64,000 nucleotides of DNA from Nannocystis pusilla (lineage in GTDB: Bacteria; Myxococcota_A; Polyangia; Nannocystales; Nannocystaceae): the NCBI RefSeq assembly GCF_026626665.1, contig NZ_JAPNKE010000002.1, positions 8,161,168 to 8,225,167 on the forward strand, written 5' to 3'. Shown here in pieces: positions 38,671-48,089 of the stretch. The position numbers and the translations under genes were made by a program. The first letter of the stretch is position 1; every line of letters begins with the position of its first letter. The notes below the pieces were generated by a model. The model saw only the letters and a program-made list of their open reading frames with translations. It ran no database searches and was not told the DNA's origin.

Positions 38671-39570
38671 ATGAGCGTCCCGAAGCGCGGAGCGAGGCGG
38701 ATCGTCGTCGACGGGGTCGAGTATTCGTGGCGACTGCGCCGGCGGCCGACCCCCGATCAGCGCAGCGGCCGGACGCCCCTGCTGCTCGCCGTCGCGGCTC
38801 GCGGCGTCGACGGCCCCGCCATGTTGGTCCGACTCCATCGCCCTCACCCGGGCAACGAGGTCGGTCTCGCCTCCGCCGCCGTCACCCCGCGCGAGGTCGC
38901 CGAGCTCGTGCGCGAGGGCCTTCGCGCCGGCTGGCAGCCCGCGAGACCTGGCGCGCAGTTCATCCTCGCCCCGCGCGCCGGTGCTGCCCGCGGCCCGAGA
39001 ACCTGGCCCCGAGGACATACGCATCATTCGCCCGAGCAGCTGCTCGCGCTCGCCCGCCGCGCCGAGGCCCACGATCGCCTCCGTCTCGCCGACAATTCGA
39101 GGTACGTCTCCTGGCCGGGCGGGGGCGGGTTTCAGCCGTGCGCGATCCTCATCAACGACCGTGACCTGATCGATCGGGTCCGCGACGCCGAGCGCCCGCA
39201 CGCCGCGCGGGAGGTGGCCGAGCGGCGCCGTGCCGACCCCGAGCTCGACCTCACCGTCGACCAGCTCGCCGGCGACTACCTCCACTTGACGCGCGAGGAG
39301 CTGGCCCTCCCGAGCCGCCACCTTTTCGAGCCCTCGGGCGACGTCCGCCGCGGCTTCGCCGTCGCGGACGACGATCCGATCCACGCCAAGACCACCGTCC
39401 TCCAGTGCACCTGCGGGATCCTCGAGTGTTGGTTCTTGTTGGTCCGCATCACCCTCTTCGACGACTTCGTCGTCTGGTCGGACTTCGAGCAGTTCCACCG
39501 CGACTGGGTCTACGACCTCGGACCCTTCGTGTTCGATCGCCGGGACTACCAGCGCGCGCTCGGCGGGTGA
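38671..39570 (+). CDS. Two-domain protein of unknown function
   Basis: About 299 residues. The N-terminal part (RIVVDGVEYSWRLRRRP ... LVRLHRPHPGN ... VTPREVAELVREGLRAGW) reads as one small alpha/beta domain. The C-terminal part (CAILINDRDLIDRVRDAE ... VLQCTCGILECWFLLVRI ... LGPFVFDRRDYQRAL) reads as a second, different domain with a Cys cluster. Neither was assigned to a named family; both look like lineage-specific domains. TATCCT lies 18 nt before the ATG. A GTG at 38638 is an alternative start. A one-mismatch palindrome (39004-39017) lies in the linker between the domains. Confidence 0.6.
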   Translation: MSVPKRGARRIVVDGVEYSWRLRRRPTPDQRSGRTPLLLAVAARGVDGPAMLVRLHRPHPGNEVGLASAAVTPREVAELVREGLRAGWQPARPGAQFILAPRAGAARGPRTWPRGHTHHSPEQLLALARRAEAHDRLRLADNSRYVSWPGGGGFQPCAILINDRDLIDRVRDAERPHAAREVAERRRADPELDLTVDQLAGDYLHLTREELALPSRHLFEPSGDVRRGFAVADDDPIHAKTTVLQCTCGILECWFLLVRITLFDDFVVWSDFEQFHRDWVYDLGPFVFDRRDYQRALGG

Positions 39571-39650
39571 TCCCGGCCGGCGCTGCCGGTGTCGTCGCTC
39601 CATCGCTCCTCGGCCCCGGTGTTCGAGTTCGAGGTCGTCGGTCCGCCGAA

Positions 39651-41772
39651 TCATTCGAGCTCTTCTTCTTCGATCTCGACCGTCGTCGCCGTCCGCGGAC
39701 GCGTCACGCACGCGAGCACGTACCCTTGCTCGCGCTCCCTGGCCGTGAGGCTGTTCGGTTCGTCCAGTTCGACCTCGCCGCTCTTGAGCCGCACGCGGCA
39801 CTCTCCGCAGTTGCCCATGGCGCACGAGAACGGCATGGGGAGCCCGGCCGCGAGACCTGCTTCGAGCAACGTCTCGCCCGGCGCGACCTCGATGGCGCCG
39901 ATGCGCTGCCCCGACTGTTCGACGAGCAGCGGCAATCGGCGGCGCACCGTTCGCTTGCTCGCGGGGCTTCGCCGCGGCGGTGAGAAGCGCTCCTCGTGAA
40001 TGCGCTGCGCCTCGACGCCCAGCGCTGCGAGGGCGTGTCGCGCCCCGAGCAGCATCGGCTCCGGGCCGCACACGAAGTAGTGCGCGGCCGACGAGGGCGC
40101 GATGCGCTCGAGCTCGCCGCGCAACGTCGCCTCGTCGAGGAGACCGCGTCCACCCGTCCACTCCTCCGGCGGATGCTGCAGGACGTGGCACACCTGGAGG
40201 CGCTCGCCGTGCTCGGAGCCGAGCTGCTCGAGCGCCTCCGCGAAGATGACGTCCTGCGCGCCGCGGTTGCCGTAGAGGAGCACGACGCGGCTCGCGGGCT
40301 CGTGCGCGAGCACGGTCCGCGCGATGCTCACGATCGGCGTGATCCCGCTGCCGCCCGCGACGAGGACGAGCTCGCGCCGCGTCGACGGATCGACGCTCAC
40401 GGCGAACGTGCCCGAGGGTCCGAGGATCTCGAGCGCGTCGCCGACGCGGACTCGCTCGTTGACGTGGCTCGAGCATCGTCCGCCCGGGGCCCGCTTGATC
40501 GTCAGCGCCAGGCGCGTGCCTCCCGGCATCGACGACGCGGAGTAGGCGCGACGTACCGTCTCCCCGTCGATCTCCACGCAGAGCGTGAAGTACTGGCCCG
40601 CCCGGAAATCGAACGGCGCCCCGTCCTCGAGGAGGAGCGTCACCGCGTCCGCCGTCTCGCGGCGGATCTCGGCGACCCGCACCTTGCGACTCCCGAGCCC
40701 GGGTCTCACGTCCTCGTATCCTTCCTTGGCGAGGTCGCTGCGCAGCGCCTTGTCGATCAGGCGACGGAGCGGCGCGGAGAGCGGGCCGAGGACCCGCGCG
40801 AACGAACGCAGCAACGCCGCCTTCACGCCCCTGTCCTGGTTCCGGGCCAGGTGCTGCGCGGCGAGCTTCACCAGGTCCGGCACGTCGGCGCGGTTCACGT
40901 GGGACGACGGCTGCCACGGCCTCGCGGCGCGGATCGCCTCGTTGGCGACGAGCTCGGCGCCGAGGACCCGCACACACAGCGCGAGGTGCGGCGGCTTCCC
41001 CTTCAACGCCATGCTCGAGAGGATGGCGGGCTCGTCGGTGACCCATGCCGTCCCGTGAATGTGAAGCACCTCCTGCCGTCCGGGCACCACCGCGGCGAGC
41101 GCGATCTGCTCGCACGTCATCAGGTTGTGGAACGTGTCGATGCGCTGATTGCCGCGGCGGTCCGGGATCGCGAGCGTATGCGCGTCGAGGAGCTTGATGA
41201 AGCCTGCAGGATCTCCGCGCGGGCTCGTGTCGCTCGCGCCCGCCGCGTCCCACGTGGAGACGACGGCGAACGGCGCCGACGCGAGAAATTCTGCGAGCGC
41301 GCGGGTGACGAGCGCGCCGTCCCCCGGCGTGAGCTGCGGTCCGGCGCGGACGCGGCGGCTGCCACAGCCCCGAGCGCAGGATGCATTTCGGGCAGTGCAC
41401 GAACGCCTCCGCGACCGCGAGCACGAGGTGCCCGTCTCGTCGCTCTTCGACGGCGCCGTTGAGGCGCAGCGTGTCGCCGACGCCGGGGAGCATGAACACG
41501 AACGAGGCCCCGCTGCCGGGCATCGGCGCCACCTCGGTCCCGACCTCGATCACGATGCGCTTCGGCGAGTCGACGCGGACGAAGCCCGGCCTGCCGCCGA
41601 CGAACGTGCTGCGGGGGATCCCCGCCGCGTCCCGATAGCCGAAGCCCGCCAGCGGCGACCGGGTCAGCACGCGGCGACAGCCCTCGTCGAGGGCGTCGAT
41701 CTGCTTCATCAGGACGGCGGGCATCGGCTTGCCCACGACCGCCTCGATCTCCGCGACACTCAATCGATGCAT
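39651..41772 (-). pseudogene. PNPOx-FAD/NAD reductase-ferredoxin fusion, frameshifted
   Basis: The N-terminal frame gives a split-barrel, pyridoxamine-phosphate-oxidase-like flavin domain (GYRDAAGIPRSTFVGG, DTLRLNGAVEER). At about 41345 it shifts to GPQLTPGDGALVTRALAEFL, FAVVSTWDAAGASDTSPRGD. Next come a ferredoxin-reductase domain (FAD: RRAYSASSM; NAD: LVAGGSGITPIVSI; YFVCGPEPM) and a C-terminal plant-type [2Fe-2S] domain (CAMGNCGECRVR ... VLACVTRP). It would oxidise NAD(P)H and pass electrons onward, perhaps in detoxification. The start used is the ATG before HRLSVAEIEAV. It is divergent from a broken AraC regulator. Confidence 0.75.
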
Positions 41773-41844
41773 CGCGGAGAAAAATGGCATTCGCGTCGCT
41801 TGACCGCATCAGGCAATCCGGACAAATTGTTTTGAGATCCAGCC

Positions 41845-42749
41845 ATGGCCCCGAAACGTGAAGAGCAGCACCGTCGCGCCGGCTTTACGGTGCGCGGCGA
41901 GCTGCGATTCGCCAGCGATTCGAAGGGCGCGGGCGACGTGATGGAGTCGCTCGCCAGCCGCTTCGTCGTGGAGGCGCGCGATCGGTGGAGGACCGCGGTG
42001 GCGCGGCCCGCGAACGCGATCGGCATGAGCATGGAGGCGGGCGGGATCGAGAGCGAGTTCCACTCGCACGCCGAATCGCAGCTCGTGTTCCAGGTCCGGG
42101 GCGAGCTCACGTGCGAGGCCTCGAACGCGCTGTGGATCGTGCCGCCTCAATCCGCGCTAGGGTCCCGGGCGGCGTGAGCCATCGGATCCGCGCTCGGGCG
42201 CCGCTCGAGGGTTACAGCCTGTTCGTCGAGCCGCGGGCGGGCGTGAACCTCCCGCGGGAGTGCTGCGCGGTGTCCGTGTCGACGCTGTTCCGCGAGCTCC
42301 TGTTTCGACTCGCCTCGCGTCCTGCCCAGTACGACGTCGACGGCCCCGACGCGCGGCTCGTCGGAGTGCTCCTCGACGAGCTGGCGGCCGCGAAGGTGGA
42401 GAATCACCGCTTGCCGATGCCGACGGAGCCGCGTCTCCGCCGCCTCGTGGAGGCGATCGTGGCCGCTCCCGCCGACGCGTCCTCCGCCGACACGTGGGCG
42501 CGACGCGTCGGCATCGGCGAGCGGACGCTCCATCGCCTGCTGGTGAAGGAGACCGGGCTCAGTTTCGTTCGCTGGCGGCAGCGCCTGCACGTGACGCTGG
42601 CGATCCAGCGAATGACCCGCGGCGCCTCGGTCAAGCAGGTCGCGCTGGAGCTCGGATACGCGAGCGCGAGCAGCTTCGTGACGATGTTCCGCAAGGCGCT
42701 GGGCACGTCGCCGGCCCGTTACATGGCGCACCGGCTCGAAGCAACCTGA
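41845..42749 (+). pseudogene. AraC-family regulator, frameshifted
   Basis: The first frame gives the cupin sensor (SEFHSHAESQLVFQVRGEL, NALWIVPPQSA) and stops at 42177. The other frame continues naturally with VPGGVSHRIRARAPLEGYSL and the AraC helix-turn-helix (ADTWARRVGIGERTLHRLL, SVKQVALELGYASASSFVTMF). The break is near CGCTAGGGTCCCGGG at about 42150-42165. It is divergent, 72 bases away, from the broken flavin/2Fe-2S oxidoreductase, its likely target. Confidence 0.75.
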
Positions 42750-42906
42750 CGGCCCGCACGCGCGGCGAGAAACCGGGCGCCCGGGCAGAAGACGGAGGCG
42801 CCGACGGGTCCACTGCGCAGGCCGATCGCATCGGGCGACGCAGCGGAAACCGACCTCGTCCGCGCGAACAACCTGTCCGCAAGAACATATACGCCCCGGC
42901 GGGCGC

Positions 42907-44775
42907 TCACAGGTGCGGGCAGGGCATCCCGCCGTTCGCGCGCGTCCGCAGCACCGTGTGGATCGCCGCCACGATCGTCGTGCGATACGGGTGGCCGACG
43001 AGGTCCTCCATGCTGAACAGCCGGTCGGCGGCGAGGTTGATGAACTGCTGCTTCGCCGCGCCCCCGAGCATCGCGATGGTGGCCGCGATCGTGTCCGGCG
43101 CCAGCGCGATCTCGGCGGCGTTGCGGCTGGCGGTCGGCGTGTTCCACTGCACCGCGTAGTTGAACAGCGCGGCGTACCAGGCCTCGGGGTCGGCGTAGAC
43201 GTCGGCGAGCGCGTCGACGACCCCGCGCTCGGACGACCAGCTGACGCGGCCGCCGAACGGGTCGTCGAGGTAGGCCGCGTCGTTCGAGGCGATCAGGTCG
43301 GCGAGCGCGCGGTCGATGTAGTTCGCAAAATCCGGGGTGGCGTTGTTCTCGTAGTCGAGGTCGTGCATGAACGCGAGGGTCGGCCCGCCCGCGGGACTCA
43401 CGTACGACCCGCCCGAGTAACGGCCGTCGACCGCGTCGAACACGTACGATTTGAGGTGGAAGTACTTGTTGCCGCCGCCGCCGACGCACGCGAGGTACGA
43501 GTCGTAGAGGTAGCTGCGCCACGACGATCCGAGCATCCCGTCGCTGACGAGCCCGCCGGAGATCAGCGCGTCGAGGCCCGCGGGCGTGACGAGCGTGTCG
43601 AGCCGCGTGTGCGGCAGCATCGTCGCCGAGCGCGAGCCCGAGCCGGTCCACACGGTCCTGGTGATCGCGTTCGCGGCCGGCCAGGACGCGGTGTCGGCGT
43701 TGAAGGTGAAGGCGAAGTCGCAGCGATCGAGCGTGGCGCCGCTGAAGTCGGCGCCGTCGAGGTCGGCGTACAGGAACGGCGCGCGCCGGACCAGGCCCGA
43801 GAACACCGCGCCGTCGAGCTCGGTGCCGAAGAACCACCCGCCGTCGACCCCGCCGGCGAAGTGCACGTCGCGGAAGTCCTTCATCCCCACGTCGAGCGCG
43901 AACGGGAAGGTGATCGTCGCGCCGCGGACGTCGGTCCCGCCGGCGAGCGCGCTCTGCAGCTGCGCCGGCGTGTTGAAGACGAGCCCGCCGCCGCCGTCGC
44001 CGCCGCAGGTGCCGCCCTGCGACACCCATCCGTCCTGCCCGCAGGCGTAGTATTGAAGATCCTCGCCGCAGACCTGCTGGCCGCACACCGTCGCGTGCAC
44101 CGGGTTGCCGAGCCAGTCCGTGCCGCCGGGGCAGTCGCAGCCGTCGTCGCCCCCGCACACGCCTCCCTGGGAGACCCAGCCGCTCTGCTCGCAGGCGTAA
44201 TATTGAAAATCCTCGCCGCAGATCTGCTGGCCACACTCGGTCGCGTGCACGGGGTTGCCGAGATGGTCGGTGCCGCCCGGACAGTCGCAGTCGTCGCCGC
44301 CCCCGCTGTCGTCGCCGCCCCCGCACACGCCGCCCAGCGAGACCCACCCGCTCTGCTCGCATGCGTAATACTGAAGGTCTTCGCCGCAGACCTGCTGGCC
44401 GCACTCGGTCGCGTGCACCGTGTTGCCGAGCCAGTCAGTGCCGCCGGGACAGTCGCAGCCGTCGTCGCCCCCGCACACGCCGCCCTGCGCGACCCAGCCG
44501 CTCGGGCCGCACGCGTAATATTGAAAATCTTCGCCGCAGACCTGCTGGCCACACACGTCGGTGTTCACAGGGTTGCCGAGCCAGTCGGTGCCGCCGGCGC
44601 ACGGACACGCGTCGCCGTCGCGCAGCTCGATCGCAGACGCGTCGACGGCCGGTTCGTCGTCGCAGGCCAGCGGCGCGAACACGGACGCGCCGAGCAGCAA
44701 CGCAGGGCCGAGGCGCGACGCAGAGAGAAGAGAGCAGGAGATCGAAGCATGAGGACGCGAGAAGGTGGTGGACAT
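42907..44775 (-). CDS. Lipoprotein with four Cys-rich tandem repeats
   Basis: 622 residues. The signal and lipobox (LLLGASVFAPLACDDE) are followed by four tandem modules of about 45 residues of the form CPGGTDWLGNPVHATECGQQ, VCGEDLQYYACEQSGWVSQG-GVCGG (each with about eight Cys), linked by Gly/Asp spacers. The rest is a long domain that includes pentapeptide-like YADLDGADFSGATLDRCDF and later a region with no recognised family (HDLDYENNATPDFANYIDRAL). A surface-binding role is likely for the repeats; the ligand is unknown. The 157-base gap beyond its 3' end holds a one-mismatch palindrome at 42874-42887. Confidence 0.75.
   Translation of the reverse strand: MSTTFSRPHASISCSLLSASRLGPALLLGASVFAPLACDDEPAVDASAIELRDGDACPCAGGTDWLGNPVNTDVCGQQVCGEDFQYYACGPSGWVAQGGVCGGDDGCDCPGGTDWLGNTVHATECGQQVCGEDLQYYACEQSGWVSLGGVCGGGDDSGGGDDCDCPGGTDHLGNPVHATECGQQICGEDFQYYACEQSGWVSQGGVCGGDDGCDCPGGTDWLGNPVHATVCGQQVCGEDLQYYACGQDGWVSQGGTCGGDGGGGLVFNTPAQLQSALAGGTDVRGATITFPFALDVGMKDFRDVHFAGGVDGGWFFGTELDGAVFSGLVRRAPFLYADLDGADFSGATLDRCDFAFTFNADTASWPAANAITRTVWTGSGSRSATMLPHTRLDTLVTPAGLDALISGGLVSDGMLGSSWRSYLYDSYLACVGGGGNKYFHLKSYVFDAVDGRYSGGSYVSPAGGPTLAFMHDLDYENNATPDFANYIDRALADLIASNDAAYLDDPFGGRVSWSSERGVVDALADVYADPEAWYAALFNYAVQWNTPTASRNAAEIALAPDTIAATIAMLGGAAKQQFINLAADRLFSMEDLVGHPYRTTIVAAIHTVLRTRANGGMPCPHL
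44005..44625 (-). repeat. Four tandem coding repeats of about 140-160 bases
   Basis: Each unit encodes one Cys-rich module of the lipoprotein. Units differ in many third positions but keep all Cys codons, and one linker is extended (GGGDDSGGGDD). They are copies under selection for the protein. Confidence 0.75.
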
Positions 44776-45082
44776 CGGATGAATCCTTGGTGGCCGCGCG
44801 AGGCTCGCGACGCGGCGCAGGAGCCCGTCGCCGAGCACGACGCTCGCGTGGTCCGGCCTCCTGCGGGCATGACAGGCGGACAGATCGGATGTCGCAGCGC
44901 GCGACGAAAAAATCCGCTCGCGCCTCGGCACCCGAGCCCGGGGCGTGACGACGACAGTGGATCGCCCGAGCTTCCGCTCGCGGAGCGAGCGACCGATCAC
45001 CTGCTGCGCTCCGGCACGCGCGTGCGAGCTCGGCGAGGCTCGAGCTGCCGCACGAGGTCATGCGACGCAGCCGCGACGATCA

Positions 45083-45381
45083 TCACTCGCCGGTCGCGCC
45101 GCGGCTGACGGCGACTTCGATGTCGCCGAGGACGCACGCAAACTCGGGCGTGCCGATCGGCCTGCAGCTTCCAGCGGCCTTCGCACGCCCGGCGATACTC
45201 CGTCACGCTGCGGCCGACGGCGAGCTCGACGTCGTCGATGCCGCACACGGGCGTGCCGATCGGCCTGCAGCTTCCAGCAGACCTCGCACGCCCGGTGGTG
45301 CTCGCCGCGGTCGACGGCGATGTCGTCGATGACGCACGCAAACTCGGCGTGCCGGTCCCGCACCTCGCAACGGGCTCGCAC
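45083..45381 (-). pseudogene. Decayed gene of three Cys-rich repeats
   Basis: On the minus strand a GTG at 45381 opens RCEVRDRHAEFACVIDDIAV. With two one-base corrections it continues as ACEVCWKLQADRHA, CGIDDVELAVGRSVTEYRR, then ACEGRWKLQADRHA and CVLGDIEVAVSRGATGE, to a TGA at 45083-45085. The three units share CE-x(2-7)-DRHA-x-C-x3-DIxVAV. The protein would have about 99 residues. No family was recognised. Confidence 0.4.
45145..45278. repeat. 103-base direct repeat with a 31-base identical core
   Basis: Positions 45145-45175 and 45248-45278 are identical over 31 bases. A third, more diverged unit follows to about 45400. They are the DNA of the Cys-rich repeat remnant. Confidence 0.75.
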
Positions 45382-45448
45382 ACCCGGCGGTGCTGCTGCG
45401 CCCGCGTAGACGCCCGGCAATCGAGCCGGCGCGACGCGTAACCAACTC

Positions 45449-45476
45449 TTGACACGTGTGCGAAAACCCGTAACCT
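45449..45476 (+). promoter_or_regulatory. ArsR promoter TTGACA-N16-TAACCT
   Basis: A consensus -35 (45449-45454) and a good -10 (45471-45476) with a 16-base spacer. The start codon is 11 nt after the -10, so the leader is only a few bases. Confidence 0.7.
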
Positions 45477-45487
45477 CTCCTTTACAC

Positions 45488-45892
45488 ATGACCTGCACCC
45501 CTCCAGCGACCGCTGCCACGCTCGACGCCGTGTTCTTCGCGCTGTCGGACCGCACGCGCCGCGACTTGCTCGAGCGGCTGCGCGGCGCCGAGGAGACCGC
45601 GGGTGCGCTGGCGCGGGGGTTTGCGGTCACGCGCCCGGCCGTCTCGCGGCACCTGCGGATCCTCCGCGAGGCGGAGCTGGTGGTCGAGCGCCGGCGCGGG
45701 CGGGAGCGGGTCTACACGCTCTCGCCGGCGCGCCTCGAGGCCGCCACCGCCTGGCTCGACGCCTACCGCGTGTTCTGGACGGCGCGCCTGCGCGACCTCC
45801 GGGACCTCGTCGAATCCCTGCCCGACGACGATGACGAACCCCCCGCGCCGGCACGCACGCTGGCGCCCCGCACCAAGAGGAAACCGAGATGA
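45488..45892 (+). CDS. ArsR-family winged-helix regulator
   Basis: A 134-residue repressor. The winged helix is clear: FFALSDRTRRDLLERLRGAE, then LARGFAVTRPAVSRHLRILREAELVVERRRGRERVYTL split over the recognition helix and wing. There are no paired metal-binding Cys, so it is not a metal sensor; it belongs to the group that pairs with SRPBCC proteins. Its stop overlaps the next start (ATGA), forming an ArsR/SRPBCC operon. It has the best-matching promoter in the window. Confidence 0.9.
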   Translation: MTCTPPATAATLDAVFFALSDRTRRDLLERLRGAEETAGALARGFAVTRPAVSRHLRILREAELVVERRRGRERVYTLSPARLEAATAWLDAYRVFWTARLRDLRDLVESLPDDDDEPPAPARTLAPRTKRKPR

Positions 45893-46776
45893 GCGAGCAC
45901 CCCCCCGTATTCGAGCACCGCGCCAGCTTCCCGCTGCCTGTCCCTCCGCCGCGAGCCTTCCGCGCGCTCGTCGAGCCGTCCGAGCTGTCGCGGTGGTTCG
46001 CCGAGCACGTCACCGTCGAGCCGCGCGTCGGCGGCAGCTTCGCGTTCCATGGCAGCGCCACCCTCGGCGCCCCGGCGGCCGGCGACGCCACGCAGCGCCT
46101 CGTCGCCTTCGAGCCCGACGCCGCGCTCGCCTTCTCGTGGAAGATCCACGGCGTCGACACCGAGGTGCGCTGGTCGGTCGCTCCGACCGACGACCCCGCG
46201 AAGAGCACCCTCGAGGTCGTCCACACGGTCCGCGGCGCCCTGCCGTTCAAGCGCCCGCGCCACGTGCTCGACGATCTCTGGCGCCTGCACGCCGGCAACC
46301 TCGGCGACCACCTGGCCGGAAGGACAGCCGGCGTCGTGCTCCCCGACTTCGCCGGCGGGCGCAACGAGGTGCGCGTCTCGATCGACATCAAGGCGCCGCC
46401 GGCCAAGGTGTTCCGCGCCCTGCTCGACCCGGCGCTGATGAACCGCTGGCTCGGCGGGGCCGCCCAGGTCGACCTCGAGCGGCGCACGTACACGTACGGC
46501 TGGCGCTACGACATCGAGGGCCGCAGCGTCGACGGCGGCCCGACGCGGATCGTCGAGCTCGTCGAGGGCGAGAAGCTGGTCACCGACTGGACCGACTGGC
46601 GCGGCGAGCCCGACCAGCCGCTCACGCGCGTGACCTGGCTGCTCGAGCCCTTGGCCGGCGGCGCGGGCACCCGCCTGACGATCGTGCACGACGGCTTCGG
46701 CGCGCCGGTCGACCGCAGCGACTACCAGCAGGGCTGGTACGGCTTCGCCGAGCGGCTGCGCAAGCTGTTCGAGTGA
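45889..46776 (+). CDS. SRPBCC (AHSA1-type) protein, duplicated domain
   Basis: 295 residues with two tandem SRPBCC/START-like domains. The first spans FEHRASFPLPVPPPRAFRAL to about residue 130. The second begins VRVSIDIKAPPAKVFRALLD and ends in the usual LTIVHDGFGAP ... WYGFAERLRKLFE. These helix-grip folds bind hydrophobic ligands. Most ArsR partners have one domain, so the duplication is a little unusual. A one-mismatch palindrome (46313-46326) encodes the interdomain HLAGRTAG. Confidence 0.85.
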   Translation: MSEHPPVFEHRASFPLPVPPPRAFRALVEPSELSRWFAEHVTVEPRVGGSFAFHGSATLGAPAAGDATQRLVAFEPDAALAFSWKIHGVDTEVRWSVAPTDDPAKSTLEVVHTVRGALPFKRPRHVLDDLWRLHAGNLGDHLAGRTAGVVLPDFAGGRNEVRVSIDIKAPPAKVFRALLDPALMNRWLGGAAQVDLERRTYTYGWRYDIEGRSVDGGPTRIVELVEGEKLVTDWTDWRGEPDQPLTRVTWLLEPLAGGAGTRLTIVHDGFGAPVDRSDYQQGWYGFAERLRKLFE

Positions 46777-46806
46777 CGCGGGCTCGGCCTCGGCGCCGGC
46801 CCTCCT

Positions 46807-47892
46807 TCATCTGCGCTCGCCGAACGCCCGCAGCTCGCGGGCGCGCGGGCGCAGCGCCTGCCACACCGCCCACATCCCCGCCGGAAACAGCGCCTCTGCC
46901 CCTGCAAACCCCTCCTGCGACCAGTCGACCCAGAAATAGCAAGACTCCCCGTCCGGCAGCCGCCCCGCGCGGCACGCCGTCACCAGCTTCGCGCAGCGGG
47001 CCGCGATGTGCCGGCAAGCCAGCTCCGCGGTGTCATCTTCGTCCGCGAACGCCTCCGGCGCCCGCGCGGCGACAGCCTCGAGCTGCGCCAGCAACACGGC
47101 CCGCTCCGCCGCCGAGCTCGCGCAGTACCAATAGAACGGCAACCAGCACGGCGTGTTCCACGGATGGTCGTCGGCGTACGCCTCCTGATACGTCGCGAAC
47201 AGCGGCGGCCGCGGCTCCCAGAAGCGATACGCCAGCGCCCCGATCAACAGCTCCGCGATCGGCCCTGAGGCCGCGGGCAAGCCCGCCGCGATCTGCCGCT
47301 GCAGCACCGTCGGCTCGCGCGTGATCGGCTGTCCCACAGGACATGCCCCCATGGCCATGCTCCGATCGGCCAGCGCCGCCGGCAGCGGCGCCATCGGCCG
47401 CAGCGCCGGCAGGTGGATCCGCTCGACCAGCCCATTCGCCCGGCTCTCGCACAGCAGCACCTCGTTCAGCACCGTCCACGCGAACCCCACGACCCGCAGC
47501 TGCGGCGCGCCCTCCGGCCCCACCCTGCAGACGATCGTGCGGTGTTTCTCCCGGTACACCATCACCACCGCATCGTCCCACCAGCGCAGGTGACCGACCT
47601 CGCAGCCGAAGTACGGGTTGTACGTGTCGACCGTCCACTCGCGGACCTGCGTCGCGCCGACCCGCATGCGCAGGAAGTAATCGACGTCGACCCAGCCTCC
47701 GTCGTCCTTCTCGACCTTCTCGACCCACGCCACCCGCTCGCCCTCGACCGCCCCGCCGACGATCGCGTGGATGTAGTCGTCCTCCGCCAGCCATTCCCGC
47801 TCCACCCCGAGCCGCGCGCAGACCGCCGCGATCGCCGCGGGCTGCTCCTCGCCGACCTCTTCCCACTCGGGGAACAACGCGCCAACGTCCAT
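46807..47892 (-). CDS. Hypothetical protein interrupted by a palindrome
   Basis: 361 residues, no signal peptide and no recognised family. It is rich in Trp, Tyr and acidic residues (VGEEQPAAIAAVCARLGVERE, YFLRMRVGATQVREWTVDTYNPYF, WCASSAAERAVLLAQLE-type helices later). A perfect dispersed palindrome (47330-47343) encodes part of MGACPVGQPI in the middle of the protein, a segment that looks like an added loop. It lies next to other lineage-specific hypothetical genes. Confidence 0.6.
   Translation of the reverse strand: MDVGALFPEWEEVGEEQPAAIAAVCARLGVEREWLAEDDYIHAIVGGAVEGERVAWVEKVEKDDGGWVDVDYFLRMRVGATQVREWTVDTYNPYFGCEVGHLRWWDDAVVMVYREKHRTIVCRVGPEGAPQLRVVGFAWTVLNEVLLCESRANGLVERIHLPALRPMAPLPAALADRSMAMGACPVGQPITREPTVLQRQIAAGLPAASGPIAELLIGALAYRFWEPRPPLFATYQEAYADDHPWNTPCWLPFYWYCASSAAERAVLLAQLEAVAARAPEAFADEDDTAELACRHIAARCAKLVTACRAGRLPDGESCYFWVDWSQEGFAGAEALFPAGMWAVWQALRPRARELRAFGERR
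47330..47343. repeat. TGTCC-CACA-GGACA palindrome inside a gene
   Basis: Perfect copy, in frame, coding for GACPVGQP on the minus strand within the hypothetical protein. Confidence 0.85.
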
Positions 47893-48076
47893 CGTCCCGC
47901 GAGTTTACGCGAGCGACGCGCCCGGCGCCTCGCGTCCTCGCGGCGACAGTCCCACGTGAACCCGCCCCTCGCGGGTGACTGTCACGCCGTGCGTCGACGC
48001 GACGCACCCGTCGCTCCTGGGGTGTGCCACCGACGATCCGCCCCACCCGGCCGCTCCCGGTCCCCGCGAACTTCGC

Positions 48077-48082
48077 TACCCT
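48077..48082 (+). promoter_or_regulatory. -10 hexamer TACCCT, leaderless start
   Basis: TACCCT ends 7 nt before the ATG at 48090. Further upstream, a compound inverted repeat (GACAGTC ... CCCGC ... GCGGG ... GACTGTC, about 47943-47986) lies in the same gap. Confidence 0.5.
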
Positions 48083-48089
48083 TCGACCC

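Larger units (their letters stand above)
44776..45487. other. 712-base gap between a lipoprotein and an ArsR gene
   Basis: No intact gene is seen. From 45083 to 45381 it holds the frame-broken Cys-rich repeat described separately. The ArsR promoter lies at its right end. The part at 44776-45080 shows nothing recognisable. Confidence 0.6.

Noticed and set aside
47943..47986. Compound inverted repeat as an intrinsic terminator or riboswitch
   Set aside because: It has pairing potential (GACAGTC/GACTGTC and CCCGC/GCGGG) but no U-tract, and it lies upstream of two divergent genes. Left as an unexplained inverted repeat.
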